This document shows positions 35,899-45,032 of a DNA stretch of 64,000 nucleotides, piece by piece. Under the pieces are notes generated by a model, which saw only the letters and a program-made list of their open reading frames with translations, was not told the origin of the DNA and searched no databases. Both the position numbers and the translations under genes were made by a program. The stretch is from Actinomadura montaniterrae. Its GTDB lineage: Bacteria; Actinomycetota; Actinomycetes; Streptosporangiales; Streptosporangiaceae. Where the stretch lies: assembly GCF_008923365.1 (NCBI RefSeq), contig NZ_WBMR01000016.1:1-64000 (forward strand). Reading direction: 5' to 3'. The first letter of the stretch is position 1. The number at the start of each line of letters is the position of its first letter.

Positions 35899-36819
35899 TC
35901 ACCAGCCGCGGTGGGCGAACTTCTGGTCCTCGCCGAGGGAGGCCACGTTGATGCCGACCATGGCGTCGCCGAGGCCGCGGGACACCTTGGCGATCACGCC
36001 GGGGTCGTCGTGGAAGGTGGTGGCCTTGACGATCGCCTCGGCGCGCTGCGCCGGGTTGCCGGACTTGAAGATGCCGGAGCCGACGAACACGCCCTCGGCG
36101 CCGAGCTGCATCATCATCGCGGCGTCGGCGGGGGTGGCGATGCCGCCGGCGGTGAACAGCACCACGGGCAGCTTGCCGGCCTGCGCGACCTCCTTGACCA
36201 GCTCGTACGGGGCCTGGAGCTCCTTGGCGGCGACGTACAGCTCGTCCTCGGGCAGCGACTGGAGCCGGCGGATCTCCTGCCGGATCTGGCGCATGTGCGT
36301 GGTGGCGTTGGAGACGTCGCCGGTGCCGGCCTCGCCCTTGGAGCGGATCATCGCCGCACCCTCGGTGATGCGGCGCAGCGCCTCGCCGAGGTTGGTGGCG
36401 CCGCACACGAACGGGACGGTGAACGCCCACTTGTCGATGTGGTTCTCGTAGTCGGCGGGGGTGAGCACCTCGGACTCGTCGACGTAGTCGACGCCGAGGG
36501 CCTGCAGCACCTGCGCCTCGACGAAGTGGCCGATGCGGGCCTTGGCCATCACCGGGATGGAGACGGCGCTGATGATGCCGTCGATCATGTCGGGGTCGCT
36601 CATCCGGGAGATGCCGCCCTCGGCGCGGATGTCGGCGGGCACCCGCTCCAGGGCCATCACCGCGACGGCACCGGCGTCCTCGGCGATCTTCGCCTGCTCG
36701 GGGGTGACGACGTCCATGATCACGCCGCCCTTGAGCATCTCCGCCATGCCGCGCTTGACGCGGGCGGTGCCGGTCTCGGGCGCGTTCTCCGGGGCGGAAT
36801 TCAAAGTGGACACGGGCAT
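35899..36819 (-). CDS. pdxS: PLP synthase catalytic subunit PdxS
   Basis: A 306-residue (beta/alpha)8 enzyme that makes pyridoxal 5'-phosphate from ribose 5-phosphate, glyceraldehyde 3-phosphate and ammonia from PdxT. Landmarks: [41 protein letters not shown], the active-site [62 protein letters not shown]. Length and C-terminus are normal. The ATG has GAGGA just upstream. A TATCAT box (36857-36852) would place the transcript start about 25 bases before the ATG. Confidence 0.97.
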   Translation of the reverse strand: MPVSTLNSAPENAPETGTARVKRGMAEMLKGGVIMDVVTPEQAKIAEDAGAVAVMALERVPADIRAEGGISRMSDPDMIDGIISAVSIPVMAKARIGHFVEAQVLQALGVDYVDESEVLTPADYENHIDKWAFTVPFVCGATNLGEALRRITEGAAMIRSKGEAGTGDVSNATTHMRQIRQEIRRLQSLPEDELYVAAKELQAPYELVKEVAQAGKLPVVLFTAGGIATPADAAMMMQLGAEGVFVGSGIFKSGNPAQRAEAIVKATTFHDDPGVIAKVSRGLGDAMVGINVASLGEDQKFAHRGW

Positions 36820-36851
36820 TCCTCACGTGCGCGGACGACAGTTCGCCTTCC

Positions 36852-36857
36852 ATGATA
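36852..36857 (-). promoter_or_regulatory. Candidate pdxS -10 box TATCAT
   Basis: TATCAT on the minus strand (36857-36852) fits TAnnnT and lies about 33 bases before the pdxS ATG. No clear -35 is present at 17 bases, so support is moderate. Confidence 0.35.
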
Positions 36858-36940
36858 TTGCCTGCTAGCGGGGCGTTTCGACGGCCCCGCGGGGGCAGGC
36901 CAATGGGCGGGAATTGGCCGTTGACCGGCCGCCCGCGGCG

Positions 36941-37972
36941 CTATGGAATGTGGGGCTTGCCGTCGTTCAGCAGGACCACCCAGACCTGTCCGCGCGCGAA
37001 CGTCATCGGCTTGCCGTCGGCGGTGGTGTAGGTGGTGCCGGAGGTCTCCGAGGGGCGCGACCACTTGGCGTCGTAGGCCTTCCCGTCGCGCAGCACGGTG
37101 GCGCGGCCGGTGCCGGTCGTCTGGATGAGCGGGGTGTAGCTGCCGAGGAAGTCATGGAACTGTGAGCGGGTCGTCTTGGCGTACTGGACGACGACGGTCG
37201 CGCCGCCGAGCCGTCCACCTTCGGCCGCGGTGTCCGGTTTTCCGCCCCAGCTGGCGAGCCACCGCTTCTGCTTGGCGGACCAGGTGAAGCCCATGGTCGC
37301 CGCCGGCCATTTCGCTGTGAACGAACCGGTCGGCTTGCCGCCTTCGGGCGCGGGGCCGAAGCGGAAGCCGATGTCGCGCGGTGCGGACGCCTTGGGCGCG
37401 TCCTTGAGCAGGGCCTTCGGGTCGCCGTAGAGGTTGTAGGGGATCCGCCTCGCGCTGGAGCGGGAGTAGGCGGATCCCGCGTTCTCCTGGGAGATGTCGT
37501 ACACCGGCGCCTTGCGGATGTACTTCTTCATCTTGCTCTGCACGCCGGAGAAGGCGAAGGCGGGATGCCCGAACTGCGGGAGGATGTGGAGGTCGGAGAT
37601 GCGGGCGCTGCGGACCGGCCCGACGCGCTTCGGCAGCTTGGACGAGTACACCGCCATCAGCCGGGTCTCGCCGCCCTCCACCTGCTCGACGTAGACGATG
37701 TCGGCGGCCGACACGCCCGCCTGCGGCATGGCCGGTTTAGTGTTCTCGATCTTCACGGCGAGGACGGGGTTCTTCAGCCCCTTGGTGCCGCCGTTGAACG
37801 GGTGCGTCGCCGGCGCGGGGGTCTCCGAGGAGGTGCCGCCGTGCGCGCTGGGCGGCGCCGCGGTGCCCGATCCGTGCGAGTCGGAGCAGGCCGCGAGGGC
37901 CGCGCCGAGCACGGCGGCGCCGAGTCCCGCGGCCGCCCTGCCCCGTGCCGTCCTGTGCCACGCGTGTCGCAT
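36941..37972 (-). CDS. DUF3048 domain lipoprotein
   Basis: A 343-residue exported protein. The N-terminus MRHAWHRTARGRAAAGLGA leads to the lipobox LAAC (Cys at about residue 28), so it should be lipid-anchored. The mature part has the DUF3048 (YerB-like) landmarks: FNGGTKGLKNPVLAVKIENTKPAMPQAGVSAADIVYVEQVEGGETRLMAVY and VGPVRSARISDLHILPQFGHPAFAFSG, then a C-terminal domain ending GQVWVVLLNDGKPHIP. The function is unknown. ATG at 37972 is chosen because GGGAGGG precedes it and it fits the signal peptide; an earlier ATG adds 15 residues. Confidence 0.85.
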   Translation of the reverse strand: MRHAWHRTARGRAAAGLGAAVLGAALAACSDSHGSGTAAPPSAHGGTSSETPAPATHPFNGGTKGLKNPVLAVKIENTKPAMPQAGVSAADIVYVEQVEGGETRLMAVYSSKLPKRVGPVRSARISDLHILPQFGHPAFAFSGVQSKMKKYIRKAPVYDISQENAGSAYSRSSARRIPYNLYGDPKALLKDAPKASAPRDIGFRFGPAPEGGKPTGSFTAKWPAATMGFTWSAKQKRWLASWGGKPDTAAEGGRLGGATVVVQYAKTTRSQFHDFLGSYTPLIQTTGTGRATVLRDGKAYDAKWSRPSETSGTTYTTADGKPMTFARGQVWVVLLNDGKPHIP

Positions 37973-38091
37973 AACCCTCCCTTTGCGGCGATCTGCCCGA
38001 GGGTAGCGAACGGACATGATGCGTTCGCCCGGTCCGCTGTACGCGGCGGCCCGCCCGCGGCGATCAAAAGGGCGGCGCGGGCGCCGGGAGG

Positions 38092-38631
38092 TCAGATGCC
38101 GGGCGGGTCGTCGTCGATCTCGAAGAAGTCCGGCAGCGGGGCGCGGCCGGCCAGCGGCAGGACGCGGATCAGCGGCTTGCGGCGCGCGGCGCGCGCCTGC
38201 GCGACGGCGTCGTTGTAGAAGCGGCGCGCGTAGGCGACCTTCGCGGCCGACGAGGACAGCTCCTCCAGCACGTCGGCGCCGTCGCCGCCCTCCCCCGCGA
38301 CGGTGCCGGCGAAGTCCGGCTGGTCGGTCACGGCCCGCAGCGCGCGCGACAGATCGCTCTCAGCGAACTCGCGGTTGTCGGCATCCGCGGTACGGGCCTC
38401 GTGCGCGGCGGTCGCCAGAACGAGGCTCGCGGCCGGGTCCAGCAGCCGGGACGCGGCCAGCTCCAGCGCGGCGGCGGCTCGCCTGACCAGTGCGGCGTCC
38501 AGCGCGGCGCGGGCCGTCTCGACGCGGACGTGCAGCCGGTCCAGCCGGGTGGCGCGCCACGACACGTACACCCCGACGAGGAACACGACGGCGATCCAGA
38601 ACAGCACGTCGATGATCCAGTGGTAGAGCAT
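38092..38631 (-). CDS. LemA-like membrane protein next to pimA
   Basis: A 179-residue protein with an N-terminal membrane helix (HWIIDVLFWIAVVFLVGVYVSW) and a helical body. Its end, KVAYARRFYNDAVAQARAARRKPLIRVLPL...FFEID, resembles the C-terminal pattern of LemA proteins (ARxxYNDAV...FFE). The function is unknown; downstream position to pimA is conserved in actinobacteria as far as I recall. The start lies 10 bases after the pimA stop, so it belongs to the pgsA-patA-pimA transcript. Confidence 0.65.
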   Translation of the reverse strand: MLYHWIIDVLFWIAVVFLVGVYVSWRATRLDRLHVRVETARAALDAALVRRAAAALELAASRLLDPAASLVLATAAHEARTADADNREFAESDLSRALRAVTDQPDFAGTVAGEGGDGADVLEELSSSAAKVAYARRFYNDAVAQARAARRKPLIRVLPLAGRAPLPDFFEIDDDPPGI

Positions 38632-38641
38632 CGGGCCGTCC

Positions 38642-39796
38642 TCAGGCGCCGGAGCCGGACTCGACGACGCCCGCGCCCGCGTACGCGACCGTCTCGTAGA
38701 CCCGGAGCACGTCGCGGGCCACCGACGACCAGTCGTAGGCGCGGACGGCCGCGCGGGCCTCCGCGGACAGCTGCTTGCGCCGGGCCGGGTCGTCCAGCAG
38801 CGCGGCGGCCGCGGCGGCGAGCGCCTCGTGGTCGCCCGCCGGGAACAGCGCCCCGGCGCGGCCGCCGAGCAGCACCCGGTCGAACGCCTCGATGTCGCTG
38901 GCGAGGATCGGCGCGCCCGCCGACATCGCCTCGGCGAGCACGATGCCGAAGCTCTCGCCGCCGAGGTTGGGCGCGACGAACGCGTCCACCGAGTGGTAGG
39001 CGCGGATCTTGTCCTCCTCGCTCACCATGCCGAGCACGATCACCCGGTCGCGCAGCTCCGGGGAGACGCGGGCGGCCACGTCGTCGGCGTCGCCGGGCCC
39101 GGCGAGCAGCAGCCGCAGGCCCGGGCGGCGGCGCCCGAGGATCTCGAACGCGCGCAGCAGCACCGGCAGGCCCTTGCGCGGCTCGTCCATCCGGCCGAGG
39201 AAGCCGAGCGCCTCGCCGCCGCCCGGCCCGCCGGCGCGCCCCCGCCAGCCGGGCAGCGGGGCGGCCATCGCGTACCGCTCGGTGGCGACCCCGTTCGGGA
39301 TCAGCACCGCGTCGCCGCCGAGGTGCTCGACCAGGCTGGTGCGGGCCGCCTCCGACACCGCGATCCGCCCGTTGATCTTCTCCAGCGCGCTGCGCAGGAT
39401 CGGCGCGGTCACCGACAGCGCGCGGGACCGCTCGTAGGAGGCGTGGAAGGTGCCGACGATCGGCCCGTCCGCCGCCCAGCACGCCAGCAGGCCGAGCGAC
39501 GGCGCGGCGGGCTCGTGGACGTGCAGGACGTCGAAGCCGCCCTCGTTGATCCAGCGGCGCACGCGTGCCGACGACAGGAACCCGAATGCCAGCCGCGCCA
39601 CCGACCCGTTGTAGGGGACGGGGACGGCGCGCCCCGCCGGCACCGCGTAGGGCGGCAGGTCGGCGTCGTCGTCGGCCGGCGTCATCACCGACACCCGGTG
39701 CCCGAGCGCGATCAGCGCCTCGGCGAGGTCGCGGATGTGCTGCTGGACGCCGCCCGGCACGTTCCAGGTGTAGGGGCAGACGATGCCGACGTTCAC
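38642..39796 (-). CDS. pimA: Phosphatidylinositol alpha-mannosyltransferase PimA
   Basis: A 384-residue GT4 glycosyltransferase that adds the first mannose to phosphatidylinositol from GDP-mannose, on the inner face of the membrane. Landmarks: VGIVCPYTWNVPGGVQQHIRDLAEAL, GTFHASYERS, VLIPNGVATERY, LGRMDEPRKGLPVLLRAF and the nucleotide-sugar motif GGESFGIVLAEAMSAGAPILASD. The GTG start overlaps the patA stop (GTGA). Gene order pgsA-patA-pimA is the same as in M. tuberculosis. Confidence 0.94.
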   Translation of the reverse strand: MNVGIVCPYTWNVPGGVQQHIRDLAEALIALGHRVSVMTPADDDADLPPYAVPAGRAVPVPYNGSVARLAFGFLSSARVRRWINEGGFDVLHVHEPAAPSLGLLACWAADGPIVGTFHASYERSRALSVTAPILRSALEKINGRIAVSEAARTSLVEHLGGDAVLIPNGVATERYAMAAPLPGWRGRAGGPGGGEALGFLGRMDEPRKGLPVLLRAFEILGRRRPGLRLLLAGPGDADDVAARVSPELRDRVIVLGMVSEEDKIRAYHSVDAFVAPNLGGESFGIVLAEAMSAGAPILASDIEAFDRVLLGGRAGALFPAGDHEALAAAAAALLDDPARRKQLSAEARAAVRAYDWSSVARDVLRVYETVAYAGAGVVESGSGA

Positions 39797-40743
39797 CGGC
39801 GCGCCTCTCCGGGCCCGGCCGGGTCCAGGTCGTCCACCCAGACCTTCTGCAGCATGTGCCAGTCCTCCGGGTGGGCGGCGATGCCCGCCTCGAAGACCCG
39901 CGCGACCTCCTGCGTCATGGTCTGGATCTTCTCCCGTCTGGTGCCCTCGCCGGGGACCTGGACCTCCTCGTGGACGCGCGCCGCCCAGTACTTCCCCTCG
40001 TACCAGAGTGTCACGGGAATGAGGGCGGCGCCGGTCTGCAGCGCGAGCGCGGCGGAAACCGCGGGCATCCGCGCGGTGGCGCCGAAGAACTCCACGTCGA
40101 CGCCGCTCGCGGTGAGGTCGCGGTCGACGACCAGGCAGACGGGCCGCCCGGCGCGCAGCCGCTGCGCCATCCGGCCGAACGCGGAGGCGCCGGTGTGCGC
40201 GAGGACCTCCATCCCGAGGCTCTCGCGGAACTCCACGAACCGGTCGAACAGCGACTCGGGCCTGAGCCGCTCGGCGACGGTGGTGAACGGGTGCCCGCAG
40301 GCGGCGAGCCAGGCGCCGGCGTGCTCGTAGTTGCCCATGTGCGGCAGCGCGAGGACGACGCCGCGGCCGGCCTCCAGGTTCGCGAAGATCTTCTTCTCGC
40401 CGGTGACCCGCATCCGGCCGACGATCCGGTCCCGGCCGTACTCGGGCAGCCGGAACACCTCCAGCCAGTAGCGGGCGTAGGAGCGCAGCACGCGCTTGCT
40501 GAGCACGCGGACCTCGTCGTCCACGGCGTCCTTGCCGAGGACGCGGCACAGGTTGCGCTCCAACTGCCGGACGCCGCCGCCGTTCGCCTGCCAGGCACGG
40601 TCGGCGACCGCGGTGAACACCAGCCGGGCGGCGCCCTCGGGCATCTTGCGGACGACCGTCCAGCCCAGCGCGTAGGCGGCGTCCATCACCTCGTCGCGCA
40701 GCGACGCGGGCGCGGAGCCGCCTGCGGGCGCGGTCACGGGCAC
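39793..40743 (-). CDS. patA: Phosphatidylinositol mannoside acyltransferase PatA
   Basis: A 316-residue LpxL-type acyltransferase that acylates the mannose of PIM on the cytoplasmic membrane face. The catalytic His-x4-Glu motif is LPHMGNYEHAGAWLA; VVDRDLTASGVDVEFFGATARMPAV and LIPVTLWYEGKYWAARVHEEVQVP follow, and HPEDWHMLQKVWVDDL closes the domain. GTG at 40743 is chosen because AGGAGG lies 5 bases upstream; an in-frame GTG at 40788 would add 15 unsupported residues. It couples to pimA by a 4-base overlap. Confidence 0.92.
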   Translation of the reverse strand: MPVTAPAGGSAPASLRDEVMDAAYALGWTVVRKMPEGAARLVFTAVADRAWQANGGGVRQLERNLCRVLGKDAVDDEVRVLSKRVLRSYARYWLEVFRLPEYGRDRIVGRMRVTGEKKIFANLEAGRGVVLALPHMGNYEHAGAWLAACGHPFTTVAERLRPESLFDRFVEFRESLGMEVLAHTGASAFGRMAQRLRAGRPVCLVVDRDLTASGVDVEFFGATARMPAVSAALALQTGAALIPVTLWYEGKYWAARVHEEVQVPGEGTRREKIQTMTQEVARVFEAGIAAHPEDWHMLQKVWVDDLDPAGPGEARR

Positions 40744-40813
40744 GGCTCCCTCCTGGGCGCGGCCTGGTCGGCGGCGCGGCCCGGTCACGGGTACGGCGTT
40801 CGGCGCGGCGGGG

Positions 40814-41536
40814 TCAGCGGCGCGGCTGCGGGCCCGCCTTCGCGTGCGCCTTCTCGCCGTTCTCCTCGTCCTCTTCGTTCCCCGCGGCGGACGCGCCGGA
40901 CCCCGGTGCGGGGCCGGACGCGGCGGGCTTCGGCGCCGGGTCGTCCTTCGCCTGGGCGTAGACCGTCGCGAACCGCTGCCCGACGGTGACCGTGCTGAGG
41001 ACCGCCAGCACCCACAGCGCGATCGCCAGGATGTAGGGCACGCCGAGGCCGTCGAAGCCCGCGGCCACCAGCGCGATGAGCAGGCGCTCGGAACGCTCGG
41101 CGATCCCCACGTTGCAGGTGTACCCGAGCCCCTCGGCCCGGGCCTTGGCGTACGACACCACGACCCCGGAGACCAGGCAGTACAGGGCGACGCCGGCGAG
41201 GCCGTGCTGCCCGTCCCGGTACAGCCCGATCATCAGCCCGGAGAAGATCGCCGCGTCCGCGACCCGGTCCAGGGTGGAGTCCAGGAACGCGCCGAACTTG
41301 GAGATCTTGCCGGTGACCCGGGCGACCGCGCCGTCGAGCATGTCGAACAGCACGAACGCGGTGATCACCATCGTGCCCCAGAAGAACTCCCCGCGCGGGA
41401 AGAGCACGAGCGCGCCGGCGGCGACGCCGGCGGTGCCGATGAGGGTGATGGCGTTGGGCGACACCCCGGTCCGCGCGACCGTCCGTCCGATGGGCGTCAG
41501 GACCCGCCCCAGCGCGGGCCTGATTCTGTTGAGCAT
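40814..41536 (-). CDS. pgsA: CDP-alcohol phosphatidyltransferase (PI-phosphate synthase type)
   Basis: A 240-residue membrane enzyme expected to make phosphatidylinositol phosphate from CDP-diacylglycerol and inositol 1-phosphate. The CDP-alcohol motif D-x2-D-G-x2-A-R-x8-G-x3-D-x3-D is complete, running from DMLDGAVAR to FGAFLDSTLD. About six hydrophobic segments precede an acidic and Pro/Ala-rich cytoplasmic tail of about 50 residues. The ATG at 41536 (MLNRIRPALGRVL) has AGGAG upstream; an in-frame ATG 14 codons earlier is possible. The substrate call rests on the patA-pimA context. Confidence 0.9.
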   Translation of the reverse strand: MLNRIRPALGRVLTPIGRTVARTGVSPNAITLIGTAGVAAGALVLFPRGEFFWGTMVITAFVLFDMLDGAVARVTGKISKFGAFLDSTLDRVADAAIFSGLMIGLYRDGQHGLAGVALYCLVSGVVVSYAKARAEGLGYTCNVGIAERSERLLIALVAAGFDGLGVPYILAIALWVLAVLSTVTVGQRFATVYAQAKDDPAPKPAASGPAPGSGASAAGNEEDEENGEKAHAKAGPQPRR

Positions 41537-41856
41537 CGCCGTCCGTTCTCCTGCTGCCGGATGAGAGGCCGCCGGCATCGGCCAGGGGCCGCCGTTGGCG
41601 CGTCCGATCGTAGTGCCGCCGCCGGCCCGGCGCGGTCAGGCCCGGGTTTGCGGCACCGCGCGGCGGACAGAAGCAGGTTGTTTGCCGTTCACCCCTTGTG
41701 ATCCCGCCGCACACGGGAAAGGGTGTTGACACGGGTGTGACGTCGGTCACGCACGTTGGACGAGGACGCCGCACTCGGACGTCAGGGCCGGGCCCCTCCG
41801 GGCCGGGCCCCAGCCGACGCGGGCTTCCGCGAGGAGGCCCGTCCGAGGAGGTAGTC
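41537..41856. other. Divergent intergenic region pgsA / EF-G2
   Basis: Three hundred and twenty bases without a gene separate the divergent pgsA and EF-G2 genes. On the minus side a TACGAT string near 41607-41612 could serve pgsA as a -10. On the plus side TTGACA and a CRP-like inverted repeat precede EF-G2. The remainder is GC-rich with no other clear signal. Confidence 0.4.
41726..41751 (+). promoter_or_regulatory. TTGACA -35 and CRP/GlxR-like site before EF-G2
   Basis: TTGACA (41726-41731) is followed by TGTGA-N6-TCACG (41736-41751), one base from the CRP consensus TGTGA-N6-TCACA. The -10 at 17-18 bases is poor (ACGCAC). A weak core promoter beside a cAMP-receptor-type site suggests factor-dependent transcription; this is inference. 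Confidence 0.45.
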
Positions 41857-44025
41857 ATGGCGGACAAGGGAGGACACCCGGGAGCCCCCGGCAGGGCACC
41901 GGAGGCCGGCGGGTGCGACAGGGTGCGCAACGTCGCGCTGGTCGGCCATTCGGGGGCGGGAAAGACCACGCTCGTGGAGGCGCTGCTGACCGCGGCGGGC
42001 ACGCTGCAGCGGGCCGGCCGGGTCGAGGAGGGCACCACGGTCAGCGACTTCGACGACGTCGAGGTCCGCCAGCAGCGCTCGGTCAACCTCGCGCTCGCCC
42101 CGCTCACGCACGGCGACATCAAGGTCAACCTCATCGACACCCCCGGCTACGCCGACTTCGTCGGCGATCTGCGGGCCGGGCTGCGCGCCGCCGACGCGGC
42201 GCTGTTCGTGATCTCGGCGGTGGACGGGATCGACGGCCTCACCCGGATGATCTGGGACGAGTGCGCGCGGGTCGGGATGCCCCGCGCGGTCGTCATCACC
42301 AAGATCGACCAGCAGCGCGGCGACTTCGACGACGTGGTGCTGAGCTGCCAGGACGCCTTCGGCGAGGGCGTGCTCCCGCTGTACTTCCCGGCCGCGGGCG
42401 GCGACGGGCTGAAGGGCCTCATCGGGCTGCTCACGCAGCGCTGCCTGGACTACTCCACCGGCGAGCGCACCGAGTGCGCGCCCGACCCGGAGTACCTGGA
42501 GCAGATCTCCGAGCAGCGCGCGTCGCTGATCGAGGGGATCATCCAGGAGAGCGAGGACGAGACCCTCATGGACCGGTACCTGTCCGGCGAGGAGATCGAC
42601 GTCAAGGCGCTCATCGAGGACCTGGAGACCGCGGTGGCCCGCGGCAGCTTCTACCCGGTGCTCGCCACGTCGGTGCCGCACGGCGACCACCCCGGTCCGG
42701 TCGTCGGGATGCTGGAGCTGCTGGAGGTCATCACGCAGGCGTTCCCCTCGCCCCTCGAACACGGCATCCCCCCGGTGACGCCCGTCCAGGGCGGGCCGCC
42801 GAAGGAGATCGGCTGCGACCCCGACGGGCCGCTGGTCGCCGAGGTGGTCAAGACGACGTCCGACCCGTACGTCGGGCGGATCTCGCTGGTCCGGGTGTTC
42901 TCCGGGACGCTGCGCCCCGACACCACCGTGCACGTGTCCGGGCACGGCATGGCGGAGCGCGGGCACGAGGACCACGACGTCGACGAACGGGTGGGCGCCC
43001 TCACCTCCCCGCTCGGCAAGACGCAGCGGACCGTCTCCTCCTGCGGCGCCGGCGACATCTGCGCGGTGGCGAAGCTGTCGCGCGCCGAGACCGGCGACAC
43101 GCTGTCCGACCCGTCGGCGCCGATGGTGATGGCGCCGTGGACGATGCCGGACCCGCTGCTGCCCGTCGCGATCCGCGCCAAGTCCAAGGCCGACGAGGAC
43201 AAGCTCAGCCAGGCGCTCGGCCGGCTGGTCGCCGAGGACCCGACGCTGCGGCTGGAGAACAACGCCGAGACGCGGCAGCTGGTGCTGTGGTGCATGGGCG
43301 AGGCGCACGCCGACGTGCTGATCGACCGGCTCAGCGCCCGGTACGGCGTCGAGGTGGAGCGGGTCGAGCTGCGGGTGCCGCTGCGCGAGACGTTCGGCGG
43401 GTCCGCCAAGGGGCTCGGCCGGCACGTCAAGCAGAGCGGCGGCCACGGCCAGTACGGCATCTGCCACATCGAGGTGGAGCCGCTGCCGTCCGGCGAGGGC
43501 TTCGAGTTCGTCGACAAGATCGTCGGCGGGGTGGTGCCGCGGCAGTTCATCCCGTCGGTCGAGAAGGGCGTCCGGCAGCAGATGGAGCGCGGCGTGTCCG
43601 CCGGGTACCCGCTGGTCGACATCAAGGTCACGCTGTACGACGGCAAGGCGCACTCGGTGGACTCCTCCGACATGGCCTTCCAGGCCGCCGGCGCGCTCGC
43701 GCTGAAGGACGCCGCCGGGCAGGTCCCGGTGCTGCTGCTGGAACCGGTGGACGAGGTGAGCGTGCTGATCGCCGACGAGTACGTGGGCGCGGTGATGTCC
43801 GACCTGACCTCGCGGCGCGGCCGGGTGCTCGGCTCACAGGCGGTGCCGGGCGGCCGCACGATGATCAAGGCGGAGGTGCCGCAGCTGGAGATCGTCCGGT
43901 ACGCGATCGACCTGCGGTCGATGTCGCAGGGCACCGGCACGTTCGACCGGGCGTTCCTGCGGTACGAGCCGCTCCCCTCGCATCTGGCGGACAAGGTCGC
44001 GAAGGCCGAGGCGGTGCACGACTAG
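41857..44025 (+). CDS. Elongation factor G-like protein EF-G2
   Basis: A 722-residue translational GTPase paralogue. G1 is VGHSGAGKTTLVEA (about 29-42), G3 is DTPGYADFVGDL, and G4 reads VITKIDQQRGD instead of NKxD, as is usual in EF-G2. Domains II-V follow, with VEVERVELRVPLRETFGGSAKGLGRHVKQSGGHGQYG and VEPVDEVSVLIADEYVGAVMSDLTSRRGRVLG. EF-G2 binds GTP in mycobacteria but its translocation role is doubtful. The ATG has GAGGAGGT upstream. In the M. tuberculosis order it is located elsewhere, so its place here looks like an insertion. Confidence 0.9.
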   Translation: MADKGGHPGAPGRAPEAGGCDRVRNVALVGHSGAGKTTLVEALLTAAGTLQRAGRVEEGTTVSDFDDVEVRQQRSVNLALAPLTHGDIKVNLIDTPGYADFVGDLRAGLRAADAALFVISAVDGIDGLTRMIWDECARVGMPRAVVITKIDQQRGDFDDVVLSCQDAFGEGVLPLYFPAAGGDGLKGLIGLLTQRCLDYSTGERTECAPDPEYLEQISEQRASLIEGIIQESEDETLMDRYLSGEEIDVKALIEDLETAVARGSFYPVLATSVPHGDHPGPVVGMLELLEVITQAFPSPLEHGIPPVTPVQGGPPKEIGCDPDGPLVAEVVKTTSDPYVGRISLVRVFSGTLRPDTTVHVSGHGMAERGHEDHDVDERVGALTSPLGKTQRTVSSCGAGDICAVAKLSRAETGDTLSDPSAPMVMAPWTMPDPLLPVAIRAKSKADEDKLSQALGRLVAEDPTLRLENNAETRQLVLWCMGEAHADVLIDRLSARYGVEVERVELRVPLRETFGGSAKGLGRHVKQSGGHGQYGICHIEVEPLPSGEGFEFVDKIVGGVVPRQFIPSVEKGVRQQMERGVSAGYPLVDIKVTLYDGKAHSVDSSDMAFQAAGALALKDAAGQVPVLLLEPVDEVSVLIADEYVGAVMSDLTSRRGRVLGSQAVPGGRTMIKAEVPQLEIVRYAIDLRSMSQGTGTFDRAFLRYEPLPSHLADKVAKAEAVHD

Positions 44026-44031
44026 CGCGGC

Positions 44032-44061
44032 GGGCGGGGCGGGCCGGCGTCCGCCCCGCCC
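44032..44061 (+). terminator. Hairpin downstream of EF-G2
   Basis: GGGCGGGGCGG (44032-44042) pairs perfectly with 44051-44061 around an 8-base loop, starting 7 bases after the EF-G2 stop. No U-tract is visible. Confidence 0.65.
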
Positions 44062-44216
44062 GGCCCGTACGGCTCGGACTTGGACCATCCGGGACACCTC
44101 CCTTGATCCTTCCGGAGTCGTCCAAATGGCGGCGCGGACTCATCCCTGAGGGTGACTCCGATTTCGGCATCTCGGGCGATGGCGGGCGGTTCGCGGCGTG
44201 AAACTCTTACTGCGCC

Positions 44217-45023
44217 ATGAACGACACGGGGGAAGACCGGCGGCCCGCCCGGCCCGGGCGCCGCAACATCATCCGGGGCCTCGGCCTCGCGGCCGGCGGG
44301 CTGCTCACCGGCGGCGCCGGGTTCGCCACCGAGCAGGCCTGGCGGAAGGAGGACCCGCCGACCCCCGCGTCCGCGGCGTCCGTCGACTCCTGGCAGCCGC
44401 CCGACCGGCAGGTCGACGTCGTGTGGGCGGTGAGCACCCGCCGCCGGCTCGTCGCGCTGACCTTCGACGACGGGCCGATGGAGCGCTGGACCCCGCAGGC
44501 CCTCGACGCGCTCGACGAGGCGAAGGTGCCGGCGACGTTCTTCATGGTCGGCAGCCGCCTCGCCCGCAACGCCCGCCTCGTCGAGGGGCGGCTCGGCCGG
44601 CACGAGGTCGGCAACCACACCTGGAAGCACGACGACCTGTCGAAGCTGAGCCTCGCGCACGCCTACCGCTCCATCCACCGCACCCACGAGACGATCGAGC
44701 AGGTCACCGGGCGCGCCCCGACGCTGCTGCGGCCGCCGTGGGGCCGGCTCGGCGGCACCACCCTGCACGTCGCCGCCCAGCACGGCTACGACCTCGTGCT
44801 GTGGTCGCTGCTGGTGCAGGACCGGGCGCTCGGCCGCGAGCCGGACGCGATGGTCGCCGCCGTCGTCGACAACGCGCGGCCCGGCACCATCGTCCTCGCC
44901 CACGACGTCGGCGCCGCCAGCCGGAAGACCGCGATCGAGCGGCTGCCCGCGATGATCCGCGGGCTGCGCGGCCGCGGTTTCGACTTCGTCACCGTGTCGC
45001 AGCTGCGACGGGCCGCGCTCTAG
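44217..45023 (+). CDS. Exported polysaccharide deacetylase (CE4)
   Basis: A 268-residue protein of carbohydrate esterase family 4, which removes N- or O-acetyl groups from cell-wall or exopolysaccharide chains. The N-terminus (RRNIIRGLGLAAGGLLTGGAGF) looks like a Tat-type signal or anchor. The NodB motifs are complete: TFDDGP (metal-binding Asp), HTWKHDDL for the HxxxH pair (here HTWKH), RPPWG and LAHDVG. The metal-dependent active site is therefore probably functional. It is the first of three close plus-strand genes. Confidence 0.9.
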   Translation: MNDTGEDRRPARPGRRNIIRGLGLAAGGLLTGGAGFATEQAWRKEDPPTPASAASVDSWQPPDRQVDVVWAVSTRRRLVALTFDDGPMERWTPQALDALDEAKVPATFFMVGSRLARNARLVEGRLGRHEVGNHTWKHDDLSKLSLAHAYRSIHRTHETIEQVTGRAPTLLRPPWGRLGGTTLHVAAQHGYDLVLWSLLVQDRALGREPDAMVAAVVDNARPGTIVLAHDVGAASRKTAIERLPAMIRGLRGRGFDFVTVSQLRRAAL

Positions 45024-45026
45024 GCT
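45021..45026 (+). promoter_or_regulatory. Candidate leaderless -10 box TAGGCT
   Basis: TAGGCT begins in the stop codon of the deacetylase gene and ends exactly six bases before the GTG at 45033. That is the spacing of leaderless actinobacterial promoters, and would allow independent transcription of the next two genes. Confidence 0.4.
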
Positions 45027-45032
45027 TGTCCG

